Assembly (NCBI RefSeq): GCF_000379725.1
Contig: NZ_KB903629.1
Coordinates: forward strand, 1 to 64,000
Reading direction: 5' to 3'
DNA length: 64,000 nucleotides
From: Cytophaga aurantiaca DSM 3654
Lineage (GTDB): Bacteria; Bacteroidota; Bacteroidia; Cytophagales; Cytophagaceae
In this document: positions 15,771-23,805 of the stretch, one piece after another
How positions within the stretch are numbered: the first letter of the stretch is position 1
Layout of the letters: each line of letters begins with the position of its first letter
Position numbers and translations under genes: made by a program
Notes under the pieces: model-generated
The model's input: the letters and a program-made list of their open reading frames with translations, nothing else
What the model was told of the DNA's origin: nothing
The model's database searches: none

Positions 15771-16202
15771 TTAATCCTCGATTGCTTCAATGCCCTGCTG
15801 CTTCAGACGTTCAAGATTATCTTTCATCGTCTTAAGTTGCTCTTCGGAATGTCCCTGCCATTCTTTAACTTCACCTGTTACCCGAAGCGCTTCCTTGGTA
15901 CGGTATGATTTTGTTGGATTGCCGGGAAATTTTTTATCCGTCAAATTGGGATCATCTTCAATCAGACCGGTTGGCTCTACGATATAAATTCTTCCACGTC
16001 CTTCTCCTACTGCTAGCTCAGCACCCCAGGTAGCAGCATCCATCGTTGCAGTAAGATAAACATATACTGCCTTTTTATTCTGCCCGTAGTTTGAATTGAA
16101 ACCAGCCGCAATTAAGTCTCCTTCTTTCAGATCGGCTTTTGTACCGTGATAGAATGTTTGAGTCAGGTCTATTGAATTGTTTTTTGTATCCATAGATAGC
16201 AT
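15771..16202 (-). CDS. arr: Rifampin ADP-ribosyltransferase (Arr family)
   Basis: 143 residues; ATG at 16202, with an alternative at 16193 (MDTKNNS). Arr inactivates rifamycins by transferring ADP-ribose from NAD+ to a hydroxyl of the ansa bridge. The family signature is complete: 'FYHGTKADLKEGDLI' (His of the H-Y-D type NAD-binding triad), 'NYGQNKKAVYVYLTATMDAA', 'TWGAELAVGEGRGRIYIVEP', 'EDDPNLTDKKFPGNPTKSYR' and 'EWQGHSEEQL'. Length is normal for chromosomal Arr. It leads a possible operon with two envelope genes of unknown function. Intrinsic rather than acquired: no integron or IS is near. Confidence 0.95.
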   Translation of the reverse strand: MLSMDTKNNSIDLTQTFYHGTKADLKEGDLIAAGFNSNYGQNKKAVYVYLTATMDAATWGAELAVGEGRGRIYIVEPTGLIEDDPNLTDKKFPGNPTKSYRTKEALRVTGEVKEWQGHSEEQLKTMKDNLERLKQQGIEAIED

Positions 16203-16252
16203 TTAATCGTTCTTGTAAATATAATCAATTCTTCACCGAGGCCTGTAGGCTG

Positions 16253-16299
16253 TAATCCAAATTTTCCAATCAATCCAACAAATCCAAATTCAGACAAAA
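16253..16299. repeat. Half copy of the (A)ATCC / TCAGACAA dispersed repeat
   Basis: TAATCCAAATTTTCCAATCA continuing to CAACAAATCCAAATTCAGAC and AAAAA. Matches the right half of the element at 25176-25277 and, more loosely, 31091-31130. Like those, it sits just beyond the terminator of a minus-strand gene. Confidence 0.6.
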
Positions 16300-16330
16300 A
16301 AAGCCGCACTAAATAGCGCGGCTCTTTTTT
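16296..16330 (-). terminator. Bidirectional terminator of the 16349-17668 gene
   Basis: Stem AGCCGCACT (16302-16310) / AGCGCGGCT (16315-16323) with one mismatch, flanked by A7 on the left and T6 on the right, 19 bp past the stop codon of the minus-strand gene. Confidence 0.75.
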
Positions 16331-16348
16331 ATTGATTTTTATTATCAA

Positions 16349-17668
16349 TTAGTTTGTTCGATTGAGAACAACACGTTTTATAACAGTTGCATTTTCATTT
16401 TGAATACGTAATGTATACAAGCCATTCGCTGCTACCGTTCCGTTTGCACACAAGCCATTCCAGTTCGCAGTAGCTAAAGGCTGATCAATCACCTGAACGA
16501 TTTCTCCTGCTGCGTTGAAGATCTCAATTTTAGAATATGTAGTGTTTTTATCTAAATCAATCGTTAAACGATCATTGAACGGATTTGGATAAACAGACAC
16601 TGCAGCATTTGCAGCAGCATTCGTTGTTGCTGTAGTAGTGTGCTCGACAATACCAATCGTGCCATCAATGGCAATTGCACTGGATGGCTGCAGGTTAAAA
16701 ACTGCTTTGAATACAAATGGCTCTCCAATCTCTGCTGCATTAGGTGTATATGTACCTCTCCATTGTGTCCATTGAACGTTTGTTCCTGTTGATGCTACAG
16801 GTGTGTACGTCCAAGTCATAGTACCTGCAGACCCACCGATATACAATGTTGTAAAATCACTAAATGGAACTCCAAAAGCTCCTCCGTATGTTGCAATATA
16901 AAATGATACATCATAGATCTTATTTTCGATTGTACCACCCAAGTTTTTTTCTATTCCTAAACCATTAAAAACTGTTCCGCCACTTATGTTTCCATTAGCT
17001 GATGCAAGTACTTCCGTGCCAGCATGAGCCGTAAAGCCCAAACCAGTACCATCCGTCCAGTTGCCGTCGGATAATCCGCCAGCGTACGTATTTGTTCCCG
17101 TTGCTTTATCAAAGTCTCCTGAAAATGCCTGTATTGCTTCAATACCAATCGTACCGTCGAGTACAATTGCTCTACCTGCAGCTAGATTAAAAGTAGCTTT
17201 GAATACAAATGGCTGTCCGACATCACCTACACTTGGTGTGTATGTACCAGACCATTTTACCCAGGTACTTCCTGTTGGAGTTGGTGTTAAAGTCCATGTG
17301 GTTGTACCTCCTGATCCTCCGATATACAATGTTGTAAAATCCGTAATCAATACACCTGTACCACTACCATACGTAGCGATATAAAATGACACATTATAGG
17401 TTTTATTTTCGATTGTACCACCCAATGTTTTTTCTATACCCAAACCAGGAAAAGATCCGCTTGAATTCCCATTTGCAGATGCAAACACGTCTGATCCTGC
17501 ATTCGCTGTAAGACCCACAACAGTTGGATTAACCCAGTTATTATCGTTCAATCCGCCCGCGTAAGTATTTGCTCCGTTTACTTTATCAAAATCAGTGTAA
17601 GGTGTTTGAGCTTGTGTGAATGCGCTAAAAGTAAGAAGGCACGCGATGCTAAGTAAATGTTTTTTCAT
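16349..17668 (-). CDS. T9SS type-A secreted protein with two tandem beta modules
   Basis: 439 residues. Signal peptide MKKHLLSIACLLTFSAFTQA, then two tandem copies of a ~160-residue module (about 24-182 and 184-345). Each starts 'DFDK..G.NTYAGGL.D.NW', contains 'GLGIEK.LGGTIENK.Y.VSFYIATYG' and 'DFTTLYIGGS.GT.TWT', and ends 'PFVFKA.FNL...AI.(L/I)DGTIGI'. This resembles a carbohydrate-binding-like jelly roll but no ligand is evident. The last ~80 residues are a type-A sorting domain ('VSVYPNPFNDRLTIDL', 'IEIFNAAGEIV', 'GLYTLRI'), so it is exported by the T9SS and probably attached to the surface. Confidence 0.9.
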   Translation of the reverse strand: MKKHLLSIACLLTFSAFTQAQTPYTDFDKVNGANTYAGGLNDNNWVNPTVVGLTANAGSDVFASANGNSSGSFPGLGIEKTLGGTIENKTYNVSFYIATYGSGTGVLITDFTTLYIGGSGGTTTWTLTPTPTGSTWVKWSGTYTPSVGDVGQPFVFKATFNLAAGRAIVLDGTIGIEAIQAFSGDFDKATGTNTYAGGLSDGNWTDGTGLGFTAHAGTEVLASANGNISGGTVFNGLGIEKNLGGTIENKIYDVSFYIATYGGAFGVPFSDFTTLYIGGSAGTMTWTYTPVASTGTNVQWTQWRGTYTPNAAEIGEPFVFKAVFNLQPSSAIAIDGTIGIVEHTTTATTNAAANAAVSVYPNPFNDRLTIDLDKNTTYSKIEIFNAAGEIVQVIDQPLATANWNGLCANGTVAANGLYTLRIQNENATVIKRVVLNRTN

Positions 17669-17717
17669 GCTAAATATGGTTTGTATAAATATGATGAATG
17701 CGTTAACATCCTAAAAG

Positions 17718-17748
17718 TAAATATATAGAATATGTAAGATTGAAACAA
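17718..17748 (-). promoter_or_regulatory. Candidate Bacteroidota housekeeping promoter for the T9SS cargo gene
   Basis: On the minus strand TTG (17746-17748) is followed after exactly 20 nt by TATATTTA (17718-17725), close to the Bacteroidota consensus TTG-N19-21-TAnnTTTG. The -7 box lies about 50 nt upstream of the ATG at 17668. Confidence 0.4.
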
Positions 17749-17875
17749 CCGGATATAATATGTTGAATATATTAAAGTGCCCCAGACTTTCATCATGATC
17801 TGTGCGCCATCATAGACTACAACCTAAGGTAAGTATTACATGCAATAGACCGAAAATTAACATTCACTTTATATA

Positions 17876-18062
17876 TCTCAGTAATTACTCCAGCGGAGTA
17901 ACATATCTGTAGAAATAAACCCAACATCAACTATTTACGCACGGAGCTCCGTATAGGAGCGCCTTGTAATGATTTCACTATGTCGTCCCGATGGGACTCG
18001 TGCATGTTTCGATTCGGGTTATTTTTTTTCTACAGATATTTTATCCCTAATGGGATTAAGAA
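17876..18062. repeat. ATATCTGTAG palindromic dispersed element, copy A
   Basis: One of three ~180-bp copies (others 22727-22905 and 59814-59995). Ends carry ATATCTGTAG and CTACAGATAT as inverted repeats; between them lie the palindrome CGGAGCTCCG and a CGTCCCGATGGGAC(G/T) block, and beyond the ends sits another hairpin (here ATCCCTAATGGGAT). No open frame of note. The rest of the 17669-18127 gap holds only the promoter of the minus-strand gene and AT-rich DNA. Confidence 0.85.
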
Positions 18063-18127
18063 AAGAGAACATCCCTTAAGTTGGTACATCTGGTATGCGA
18101 CAAACCATAATAAGATCCGAAGCAATT

Positions 18128-19288
18128 TTATTTACCACTAAAAAAATCCAGCATGGTAGACAATGCTATTTCACTGTGCATTTTTTCTCCATTATCAAGT
18201 GATTCCTGCGCTATTGCTGAAGCTCTACTACGCATGTTTGTTTCATAAACAGCTATTGCATTGTGTATAGATTTGTGCGCATCGTTTGTTAAACATTCGC
18301 TTAATTCCAATGCATCCAGCATGGCCATATTCACACCTTCGCCTGCAAATGGCGGCATTACATGTGCTGCATCACCAAGCATGGTTACGTTGGGCAAGGC
18401 AGTCCAGGTCTGATCCAACGGCATACAATAAATAGGTCGTGGGATAAACGGAGTTTCCGCTTGTTCAAATAATTCATACCAAATAGTATTCCATTCTGAA
18501 TAGTACTTTTTAAACCATTCCAATACCTGCACTTTATCAGAAAAGTTTAAGCCACTTGTTGCAGCCCAGTTATCATCTGTCTTAAAGCTTGTATAAAATC
18601 CGATTTCTCCATTGGCCTTTTGTCCCATCAGGATATTTTTTACATTTCCGAAAGCCATTATTTTTCCGCCACGAAGAATAGCAGAAATGTTTGGTATCGT
18701 TTTCCAAGCGTCATATACATTTCCTTCCAGCATGGTGATGCCTGAATAGAAGGGTTTAATATCTGTTATGTACGGTCGGATTTTTGAGTTTGCGCCATCG
18801 GCTGCTATAACAACATCTGCGTATACACTTGCTCTGTTTTTGAAATGCAATAACCAGCCTTCGCCTTGCTTCTCCATAGAAAGAAAATGACTATCCCATA
18901 CAATGGTTTCGGCTTGCAAAGATTCGATCAATATCTTTCTCAATACGCCCCGATCTATTTCAGGACGAAAATGTTCGTCGCCAAAATTTTGAATTTGAGG
19001 ATTTTCGTGATCATCTAAAAATATTTCCGCACGTTCATTTACAATGACTGTTTTGTCTGCGCCATCCATAAAATTATTTTTGAACACATCCAATAAGCCT
19101 GCTTTGCGTAAGGCTGCAAGGCCTGATTCTTCGTGCAGATCAAGTGGTGAACCTTGCACACGGGCATCTTTATTTGGATCCCGTTCATATACTTTTACAT
19201 CCACGCCTTTCAGCTGTAAAAGTTTTGCCAGTGTTAATCCACCCGGACCACCACCAACGATCGCGATTTGTTTATTCTGTAACAACAT
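18128..19288 (-). CDS. TetX-like FAD-dependent monooxygenase
   Basis: 386 residues from the ATG at 19288 (MLLQNKQIAIVGGGPGG); a TTG seven codons upstream is less likely. Class A flavoprotein hydroxylase: GxGxxG dinucleotide fold at residues ~9-15, 'GSPLDLHEESGLAALRKAGL' and 'RPEIDRGVLRKIL' (both typical of the TetX subgroup), DG motif 'VVIAADGANSKIR', and the GD motif 'VTMLGDAAHVMPPFAGEGVN'. TetX hydroxylates and inactivates tetracyclines; chromosomal relatives in Bacteroidota act on unknown substrates. The AraC-type regulator gene lies 23 bp upstream in the same direction. Confidence 0.88.
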   Translation of the reverse strand: MLLQNKQIAIVGGGPGGLTLAKLLQLKGVDVKVYERDPNKDARVQGSPLDLHEESGLAALRKAGLLDVFKNNFMDGADKTVIVNERAEIFLDDHENPQIQNFGDEHFRPEIDRGVLRKILIESLQAETIVWDSHFLSMEKQGEGWLLHFKNRASVYADVVIAADGANSKIRPYITDIKPFYSGITMLEGNVYDAWKTIPNISAILRGGKIMAFGNVKNILMGQKANGEIGFYTSFKTDDNWAATSGLNFSDKVQVLEWFKKYYSEWNTIWYELFEQAETPFIPRPIYCMPLDQTWTALPNVTMLGDAAHVMPPFAGEGVNMAMLDALELSECLTNDAHKSIHNAIAVYETNMRSRASAIAQESLDNGEKMHSEIALSTMLDFFSGK

Positions 19289-19311
19289 AACTTTGAATTT
19301 ATAGCTCAAAA

Positions 19312-20061
19312 TTACTCTTTATCATATACCAGAAATTGTAAAAATCGGTCGTTTTTATTCTTAAACAATTCTTTGGGTGAAACGCCGGAAAGCTTTTTTA
19401 TCTCTTTGATGAAATGGGATTGATCGGTAAAATTGAGCTGCGGGAAGAGCGTCCCATCTTTTATATGTGCCAAAGCAGCCTGAAAACGAAGAATGCTGCA
19501 ATAGACTTTTAATGAAAGTCCGAATTGCTGATTGAAATACCGGTTGATCTGTCGCGGACTCCAGTTTATTTTTTCGGAAAGTTCTTTTACTGTTATTTCG
19601 CCATTGGTCGAAAAAATCAATTCGAATAAACTGCGTTTGCGCTCATCAATTTTTTTGGGTAAAAGTGAATGAATTTTCCTGGTGATGTTTTCGCAAAACG
19701 CATCAAAATCATCCATATCCTTTACACCAAAGTCCCAGAAATTATCGGGTAAATTTTTACCGGTATTTAATATCTCTGCAATGGAACAGTTAAAAATATA
19801 TTCTATTGCAAGCGGATTAAAACTCACACCGAAAAATTCTATCACATCTACATTTGCACATTTCGGTTTGGTTTCCAATCCCAATAACGCAATGCGAAGC
19901 TGATGATCTGTGGTTCTTGAAAAGATCAGGTCAATTTTTCCATTTGGAATAATAACAGCTTCGTTGATGACAGACAGATTTTTCAAAGATGAAAAACAAT
20001 ACACAAAATCTGCAAGCGGCTTGTTGGGTTTAATGAATTTATATTGCAGGGTTTGGTTCAT
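19312..20061 (-). CDS. AraC-family transcriptional regulator, probably for the monooxygenase
   Basis: 249 residues. N-terminal ~140 residues form the DUF6597-like beta domain ('FIKPNKPLADFVYCFSSL', 'IIPNGKIDLIFS', 'GVSFNPLAIEYIF'); C-terminal AraC helix-turn-helix pair at ~150-240 ('VKELSEKINWSPRQINRYFN', 'FTDQSHFIKEIKKLSGVSPK'). Transcribed directly ahead of the TetX-like gene, so it is the likely regulator of that operon. Confidence 0.88.
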   Translation of the reverse strand: MNQTLQYKFIKPNKPLADFVYCFSSLKNLSVINEAVIIPNGKIDLIFSRTTDHQLRIALLGLETKPKCANVDVIEFFGVSFNPLAIEYIFNCSIAEILNTGKNLPDNFWDFGVKDMDDFDAFCENITRKIHSLLPKKIDERKRSLFELIFSTNGEITVKELSEKINWSPRQINRYFNQQFGLSLKVYCSILRFQAALAHIKDGTLFPQLNFTDQSHFIKEIKKLSGVSPKELFKNKNDRFLQFLVYDKE

Positions 20062-20102
20062 TGTTGTTCGTTTATTAATTTTATTCTAACGAAAAATATC
20101 GC

Positions 20103-20225
20103 AGCTATTCGTGATTTATAATCGAAGCTGTTCGTGATTTGTAATCGCGAACCCAGATAATTGAGATTTATAATCTCTTTTTTATATTTCCACTTTAAAT
20201 ACATCGGATTACAAATCCTTTTTAT
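20103..20225. repeat. Cluster of GATTTATAATC motifs (two direct repeats plus palindromes)
   Basis: Two adjacent 22-bp copies, AGCTATTCGTGATTTATAATCG (20103-20124) and AGCTGTTCGTGATTTGTAATCG (20126-20147), differ at two positions; they are followed by the palindrome GAGATTTATAATCTC (20163-20177) and CGGATTACAAATCC. It lies upstream of the AraC gene and abuts the inverted-repeat element at 20229. Confidence 0.6.
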
Positions 20226-20228
20226 CTG

Positions 20229-20586
20229 GCTTCCGAATTGCAAATTCAATGTCGTTTAGTTAAGCTATAATTAGACATGAACAGTTCTCCTTTCTTACCC
20301 GTGATTATCTTTCTTTTTGATTCTTCCGTTCTTTTGCCTTGATGCAAAAGAACCAAAAAATCAAGGCTGATTTCAAATAAGCTAAAATTTTGGTTTATTC
20401 CGCGAACGCTACAAAACCGTCCTAAAAAAGGACTAGTTGTAGCGTTCAAAAAGCTCCATGAACCAAAATTTCTTAACGCAATTTGAAATGAGGCCGTCGG
20501 ACATTACTAAATCACAACAATAATTTAAGTAGAAACTATTCTTTAACGTTAACTAAACGACATTGAATTACCAATTCGGAAGAGCT
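20229..20586. mobile_element. MITE-like element with ~33-bp terminal inverted repeats
   Basis: Left end CTTCCGAATTGCAAATTCAA then TGTCGTTTAGTTAA (from 20230); right end TTAACTAAACGACATTGAAT then TACCAATTCGGAAG (to 20583). The ends are inverted repeats with two mismatches. The interior holds nested hairpins: TTTTGCCTTGATGCAAAAGA region (20333-20349), and a GAACGCTACAA...TTGTAGCGTTC stem (20403-20440). No transposase is encoded and short frames inside are not protein-like. It fills most of the 572-bp gap 20062-20633. Confidence 0.75.
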
Positions 20587-20633
20587 CCTATCCACCGCGG
20601 CGGATTATCTGCCATTTACAATACTTCCTGTTA

Positions 20634-21512
20634 TTACACTATTGCTTTTCCAAAGCCAACCGTTTCTCTATATAGCTGCGGAGAAATATCGGAATGGTTT
20701 TTAAAAAACCGGCTAAAGTAATGTTCGTCCTCATAGCCCAATTCATACGCAATTTCTTTTACTGCTTTATTCGTCAAATACAATTCTCTTTTAGCCTCAA
20801 TTATAATTCTTTCTGAAATTAAATCGGTAAGGGTTTTATTGAAATGCATCTTGGTGATTTTAGCCAAGGCTTTGACAGAAATATGTAACAGGTCTGCATA
20901 ATCGCTAGCCGAGTGCTTGCTTTTGAAATGTATCTCAATATAATTTTTCAAATTTTGCAGGATGAACGGTTCTTCACCTTCATTGCGCGAGCCAGACATT
21001 TCCGTTTGCTGTTTCGATTTTAATCGAGATGCCGTAATTAAAAATATCTTTAAATAAGAAACCAGCAACTCGTATTGAGCCAAAGCAGGGTTTTGCATTT
21101 CAACTTTTATTTGTTCCAATAACATTTCAAAGTTATTACTCGTCTGTTCATCAATTGAAGCAAAAGGCGGATTGTAAATATTATTAAATAGTACACCGCT
21201 ACAAGCTACTTCCTGATGATGCTTATGTATACAAAAAAAATCCGGATGAAAATTCAAAACGATACCTTCTATCGGTTCAGTAGTTTGAAACATAAAAGGC
21301 TGATAGGGCGAAAACGCAAATAAGGTATTTTGTGTAAAATTATATTCTGAAAAATCAGCGCGTACCATGCCGTTCCCCTTCTGTATCCATATCAATGAGT
21401 AATAATTCAATCGCTGAATATGATCAAAGTAGCTATTATCCGTAAATGAAAAAACTTTAAACGCTAAGTTTCCTGTTTGGGGATTGATTAATGTGTACGT
21501 ATCTGAAAGCAT
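20634..21512 (-). CDS. AraC-family regulator with cupin-type sensing domain
   Basis: 292 residues. N-terminal cupin-like half ('YYSLIWIQKGNGMVRADF', 'NTLFAFSPYQPFMF') and C-terminal double helix-turn-helix (~185-285: 'HSASDYADLLHISVKALAKI', 'VKEIAYELGYEDEHYFSRFF'). Lies 16 bp downstream of the NTF2-like gene in the same direction and is likely co-transcribed with it and the AhpD-like gene. Confidence 0.9.
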   Translation of the reverse strand: MLSDTYTLINPQTGNLAFKVFSFTDNSYFDHIQRLNYYSLIWIQKGNGMVRADFSEYNFTQNTLFAFSPYQPFMFQTTEPIEGIVLNFHPDFFCIHKHHQEVACSGVLFNNIYNPPFASIDEQTSNNFEMLLEQIKVEMQNPALAQYELLVSYLKIFLITASRLKSKQQTEMSGSRNEGEEPFILQNLKNYIEIHFKSKHSASDYADLLHISVKALAKITKMHFNKTLTDLISERIIIEAKRELYLTNKAVKEIAYELGYEDEHYFSRFFKNHSDISPQLYRETVGFGKAIV

Positions 21513-21528
21513 TTCTAAATCGTTCGTG

Positions 21529-21951
21529 TTAAATAAATTTCCTATTCATTTGATCAATCGCCAAATCATTGATGCTGGCATATCTTTTTTGCATCAAACC
21601 ATTTTCATCAAACTCCCAATTTTCATTTCCGTAAGCACGCCACCATTGTCCATGTACATCTTTATATTCGTATTCAAAACGAACGGCAATTCTGTTTTCA
21701 CGAAAACCCCAAAGCTCCTTCTTAAGTTTATAATTTAACTCTTTTTGCCATTTAAGTTTTAAAAATGCCACAACTTCTTCGCGTCCATTGATAAAATCAG
21801 TTCTGTTGCGCCATTCTGTATCTATGCTATATGCTTTAGAGATCCTTTCCGGATCTTGACTGTTCCAGGCATCTTCTGCCAACTGTACTTTTTGCAAAGC
21901 CGTTTCCATATTGAAAGGTGGCAGTGGCAATCGTTGTTCAATCTGTTTCAT
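21529..21951 (-). CDS. NTF2-like (DUF1348/SnoaL-type) protein
   Basis: 140 residues, whole protein one cone-shaped NTF2-like fold: '[18 protein letters not shown]', '[20 protein letters not shown]', '[20 protein letters not shown]' and '[20 protein letters not shown]'. The match is to DUF1348, whose substrate is not known. Neighbours are an AhpD-like protein (59 bp upstream) and an AraC regulator (16 bp downstream); such triplets are common in small oxidative or aldehyde-stress operons. Confidence 0.85.
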   Translation of the reverse strand: MKQIEQRLPLPPFNMETALQKVQLAEDAWNSQDPERISKAYSIDTEWRNRTDFINGREEVVAFLKLKWQKELNYKLKKELWGFRENRIAVRFEYEYKDVHGQWWRAYGNENWEFDENGLMQKRYASINDLAIDQMNRKFI

Positions 21952-22010
21952 TTTATGTATTGTTTAAAATGAGTGAACCAACGCATTTCGTTGGTTCACA
22001 AAAGTTAGAT

Positions 22011-22541
22011 TTAAATTGCTGGTGCTACCGGAAAATCTACCGGAACCTTTGTAAGGTTATGCAAATAATTCATTGCTGTTTTATCGCTTACCTGAAGAAT
22101 TAAGTCCACTAAATTTTCTTTGTTATAACCGACAGCAAAGAACGCATCTACATTTGCTTCACTTGCATTGCCTCTGTTTTTTGTAATGTCAGCTGCCAAG
22201 GAAATCAAGGCATTCAATTTGGCATCGGAAGATTTACCATGTCTGATTTCATTTAATTGCAGATCGGAAAAGCCGTTCATTTTGCCTAAAACCAAATGGG
22301 CGCTCTGACAATAGATACAACCGTTCACCTGACTTACAATCAAATTTACGGCTTCTTTTTCTTTGTTTGAAAGGGAGGTCTTCGCATTCTGATAGGCTAA
22401 AAAACGTTCTAAGCCATTAGCTGAATAGGCAATGGTAGCATATAGATTAGGAACGAAACCCAATGCTTTTGTCAAATTATCGAAAATGCTTTGATTAACG
22501 GGTGCTACTTCTTCTCTTGTTGGAACTATGAATGTTGTCAT
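22011..22541 (-). CDS. Carboxymuconolactone decarboxylase/AhpD-like peroxidase-related protein
   Basis: 176 residues. The AhpD-type active site 'CIYCQSAH' (CxxC plus His three residues on) sits at ~76-83 after the helical 'SLSNKEKEAVNLIVSQVNG' segment; 'NLYATIAYSANGLERFLAYQ' precedes it. These proteins are alkylhydroperoxidase-like disulfide reductases of the cytoplasm. First gene of a probable three-gene operon with NTF2-like and AraC genes. The ATG at 22541 follows AT-rich DNA. Confidence 0.88.
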   Translation of the reverse strand: MTTFIVPTREEVAPVNQSIFDNLTKALGFVPNLYATIAYSANGLERFLAYQNAKTSLSNKEKEAVNLIVSQVNGCIYCQSAHLVLGKMNGFSDLQLNEIRHGKSSDAKLNALISLAADITKNRGNASEANVDAFFAVGYNKENLVDLILQVSDKTAMNYLHNLTKVPVDFPVAPAI

Positions 22542-22726
22542 CTTTGTATGTGTTTAATTTGTTTGTCGTTATTGACAATACAAAGATGGGGCAACTTGTT
22601 TTTGTTTTAAATGGACGGATAACGCAAGTAGATGGACAATTTTTCCAGAGCGATGGTAGGGTGCATTTTTATGATGAATAGTATGCAGCTTTTTGTGATT
22701 TGCACTCAAAAAATCAGATGGTTAAA

Positions 22727-22905
22727 ATTAATTAGCCCCATCGGGGCGATATATCTGTAGCAAGACCATCCAACTTGCACCATACGCGCGGAGCTCCGTC
22801 AGGAGCGACTAACAAAAATTTATAATAAGGCGTCCCGATGGGACTTGTGCGATTTTATATTTCTTATTTTTTAGCTACAGATATTTCATCCCTATGGGAT
22901 TATTC
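22727..22905. repeat. ATATCTGTAG palindromic dispersed element, copy B
   Basis: Same order as copy A: outer hairpin CCCCATCGGGG, ATATCTGTAG, CGCGCGGAGCTCCG, CGTCCCGATGGGACTTGTG, CTACAGATAT, then TCATCCCTATGGGAT. It fills nearly half of the 391-bp gap 22542-22932; the remainder (22542-22726) shows no gene. Reverse-complemented it aligns along its whole length with copy C at 59814-59995. Confidence 0.85.
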
Positions 22906-22932
22906 TAAGAACATCATCTGTTTGGATAAAAT

Positions 22933-23664
22933 TTACACCCTCACCCCAAAGATATACCCAACCAACGCGGACAAGCCCATTGCAATGGTGCCCCAGACAG
23001 TAATACGCAAAATAGCTTTTGCAATACTTGAACCTCCGGTTTTAGCGGCCATGGTTCCTAATATTATTAAAAAAACAATCGTGAATCCATAAAGCCAATA
23101 TTCCATACCTTTTACAGGTGCGAAAAGAACGACAATAAGAGGCAGTACGCCTCCAGCTGTAAATGCGGCTCCGGATGCGATGGCAGCTTGTATTGGATTG
23201 GCCTGACTGATCTCATTTATACCCAACTCATCTCTCATGTGTGCTGCCAATGCATCCTTTTCTGTGAGCTCAATAGCTACCTGTCGAGCAGTTTCTTTTT
23301 TCAGTCCGCGCTTTTCATATATTTGAGTTAATATATTTAACTCCTCTTCCGGCATTTCCTGCAGCTCATGTTTTTCCCGTTCAATGTCTGCTTTTTCTGT
23401 ATCTGTTTGTGAACTTACCGAAACATACTCTCCCGCAGCCATTGACAAGGCGCCTGCAACAAGCCCTGCCACAGTTGCCAGCATAATGGGCTCTCTTGTT
23501 AAACTTGCTGCTGCAACACCAACAGCTAAACTCGATACAGATAATATTCCATCGTTTGCACCCAATACTGCTGCGCGCAACCAATTGCTCCGATGAATGT
23601 AATGACTGTCTAAATAATTTTCTATGGTAACTGTTTTTTCTTCGCTGTGGGGTGTCGTTTCCAT
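22933..23664 (-). CDS. VIT1/CCC1-family iron/manganese transporter
   Basis: 243 residues with five membrane helices and the family motifs 'SNWLRAAVLGANDGILSVSS' (TM1), 'AGALSMAAGEYVSVSSQTDT' (TM2 with metal-binding Glu), a charged cytoplasmic helical metal-binding loop (~90-150, rich in Glu), 'AAIASGAAFTAGGVLPLI' (TM3), and two C-terminal helices. Moves Fe2+/Mn2+ out of the cytoplasm. Monocistronic; copy B of the palindromic element ends 27 bp beyond its stop. Confidence 0.93.
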   Translation of the reverse strand: METTPHSEEKTVTIENYLDSHYIHRSNWLRAAVLGANDGILSVSSLAVGVAAASLTREPIMLATVAGLVAGALSMAAGEYVSVSSQTDTEKADIEREKHELQEMPEEELNILTQIYEKRGLKKETARQVAIELTEKDALAAHMRDELGINEISQANPIQAAIASGAAFTAGGVLPLIVVLFAPVKGMEYWLYGFTIVFLIILGTMAAKTGGSSIAKAILRITVWGTIAMGLSALVGYIFGVRV

Positions 23665-23731
23665 TGGTGTGGGGTGTTTGTTAATTAAATATAGGTAAAA
23701 ATATTTTTAGTTGGTGAAGGTGGAATATTTA

Positions 23732-23785
23732 GCCAAAGACTACGGAATGATACACACCGGTCTGAAGACTGGCGTGAGGGATATA
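23732..23785. repeat. Dispersed repeat, copy 2 (first copy at 11753-11805)
   Basis: GCCAAAGACTACGGAATGAT, ACACACCGGTCTGAAGACTGGCGTGAGGGA. About 85 percent like copy 1 by eye; the centre CCGGTCTGAAGACTGG is a better palindrome here. Located 21 bp beyond the 3' end of a minus-strand gene, as in copy 1. Confidence 0.7.
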
Positions 23786-23805
23786 GTTTTTATAAATATG
23801 TTTCT

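Noticed and set aside
20103-20177. Repeat array considered as CRISPR
   Set aside because: Only two adjacent 22-bp copies with no spacers of regular length, no leader and no cas genes.
20246-20449. Short frames on the minus strand between the two AraC genes (also 20058-20249)
   Set aside because: They lie wholly within the inverted-repeat element and the GATTTATAATC array; composition follows the repeat, with no start signal or protein-like pattern.
22838-23092. 84-codon plus-strand frame
   Set aside because: It is antisense to the VIT transporter gene and the rest lies in the ATATCTGTAG element.
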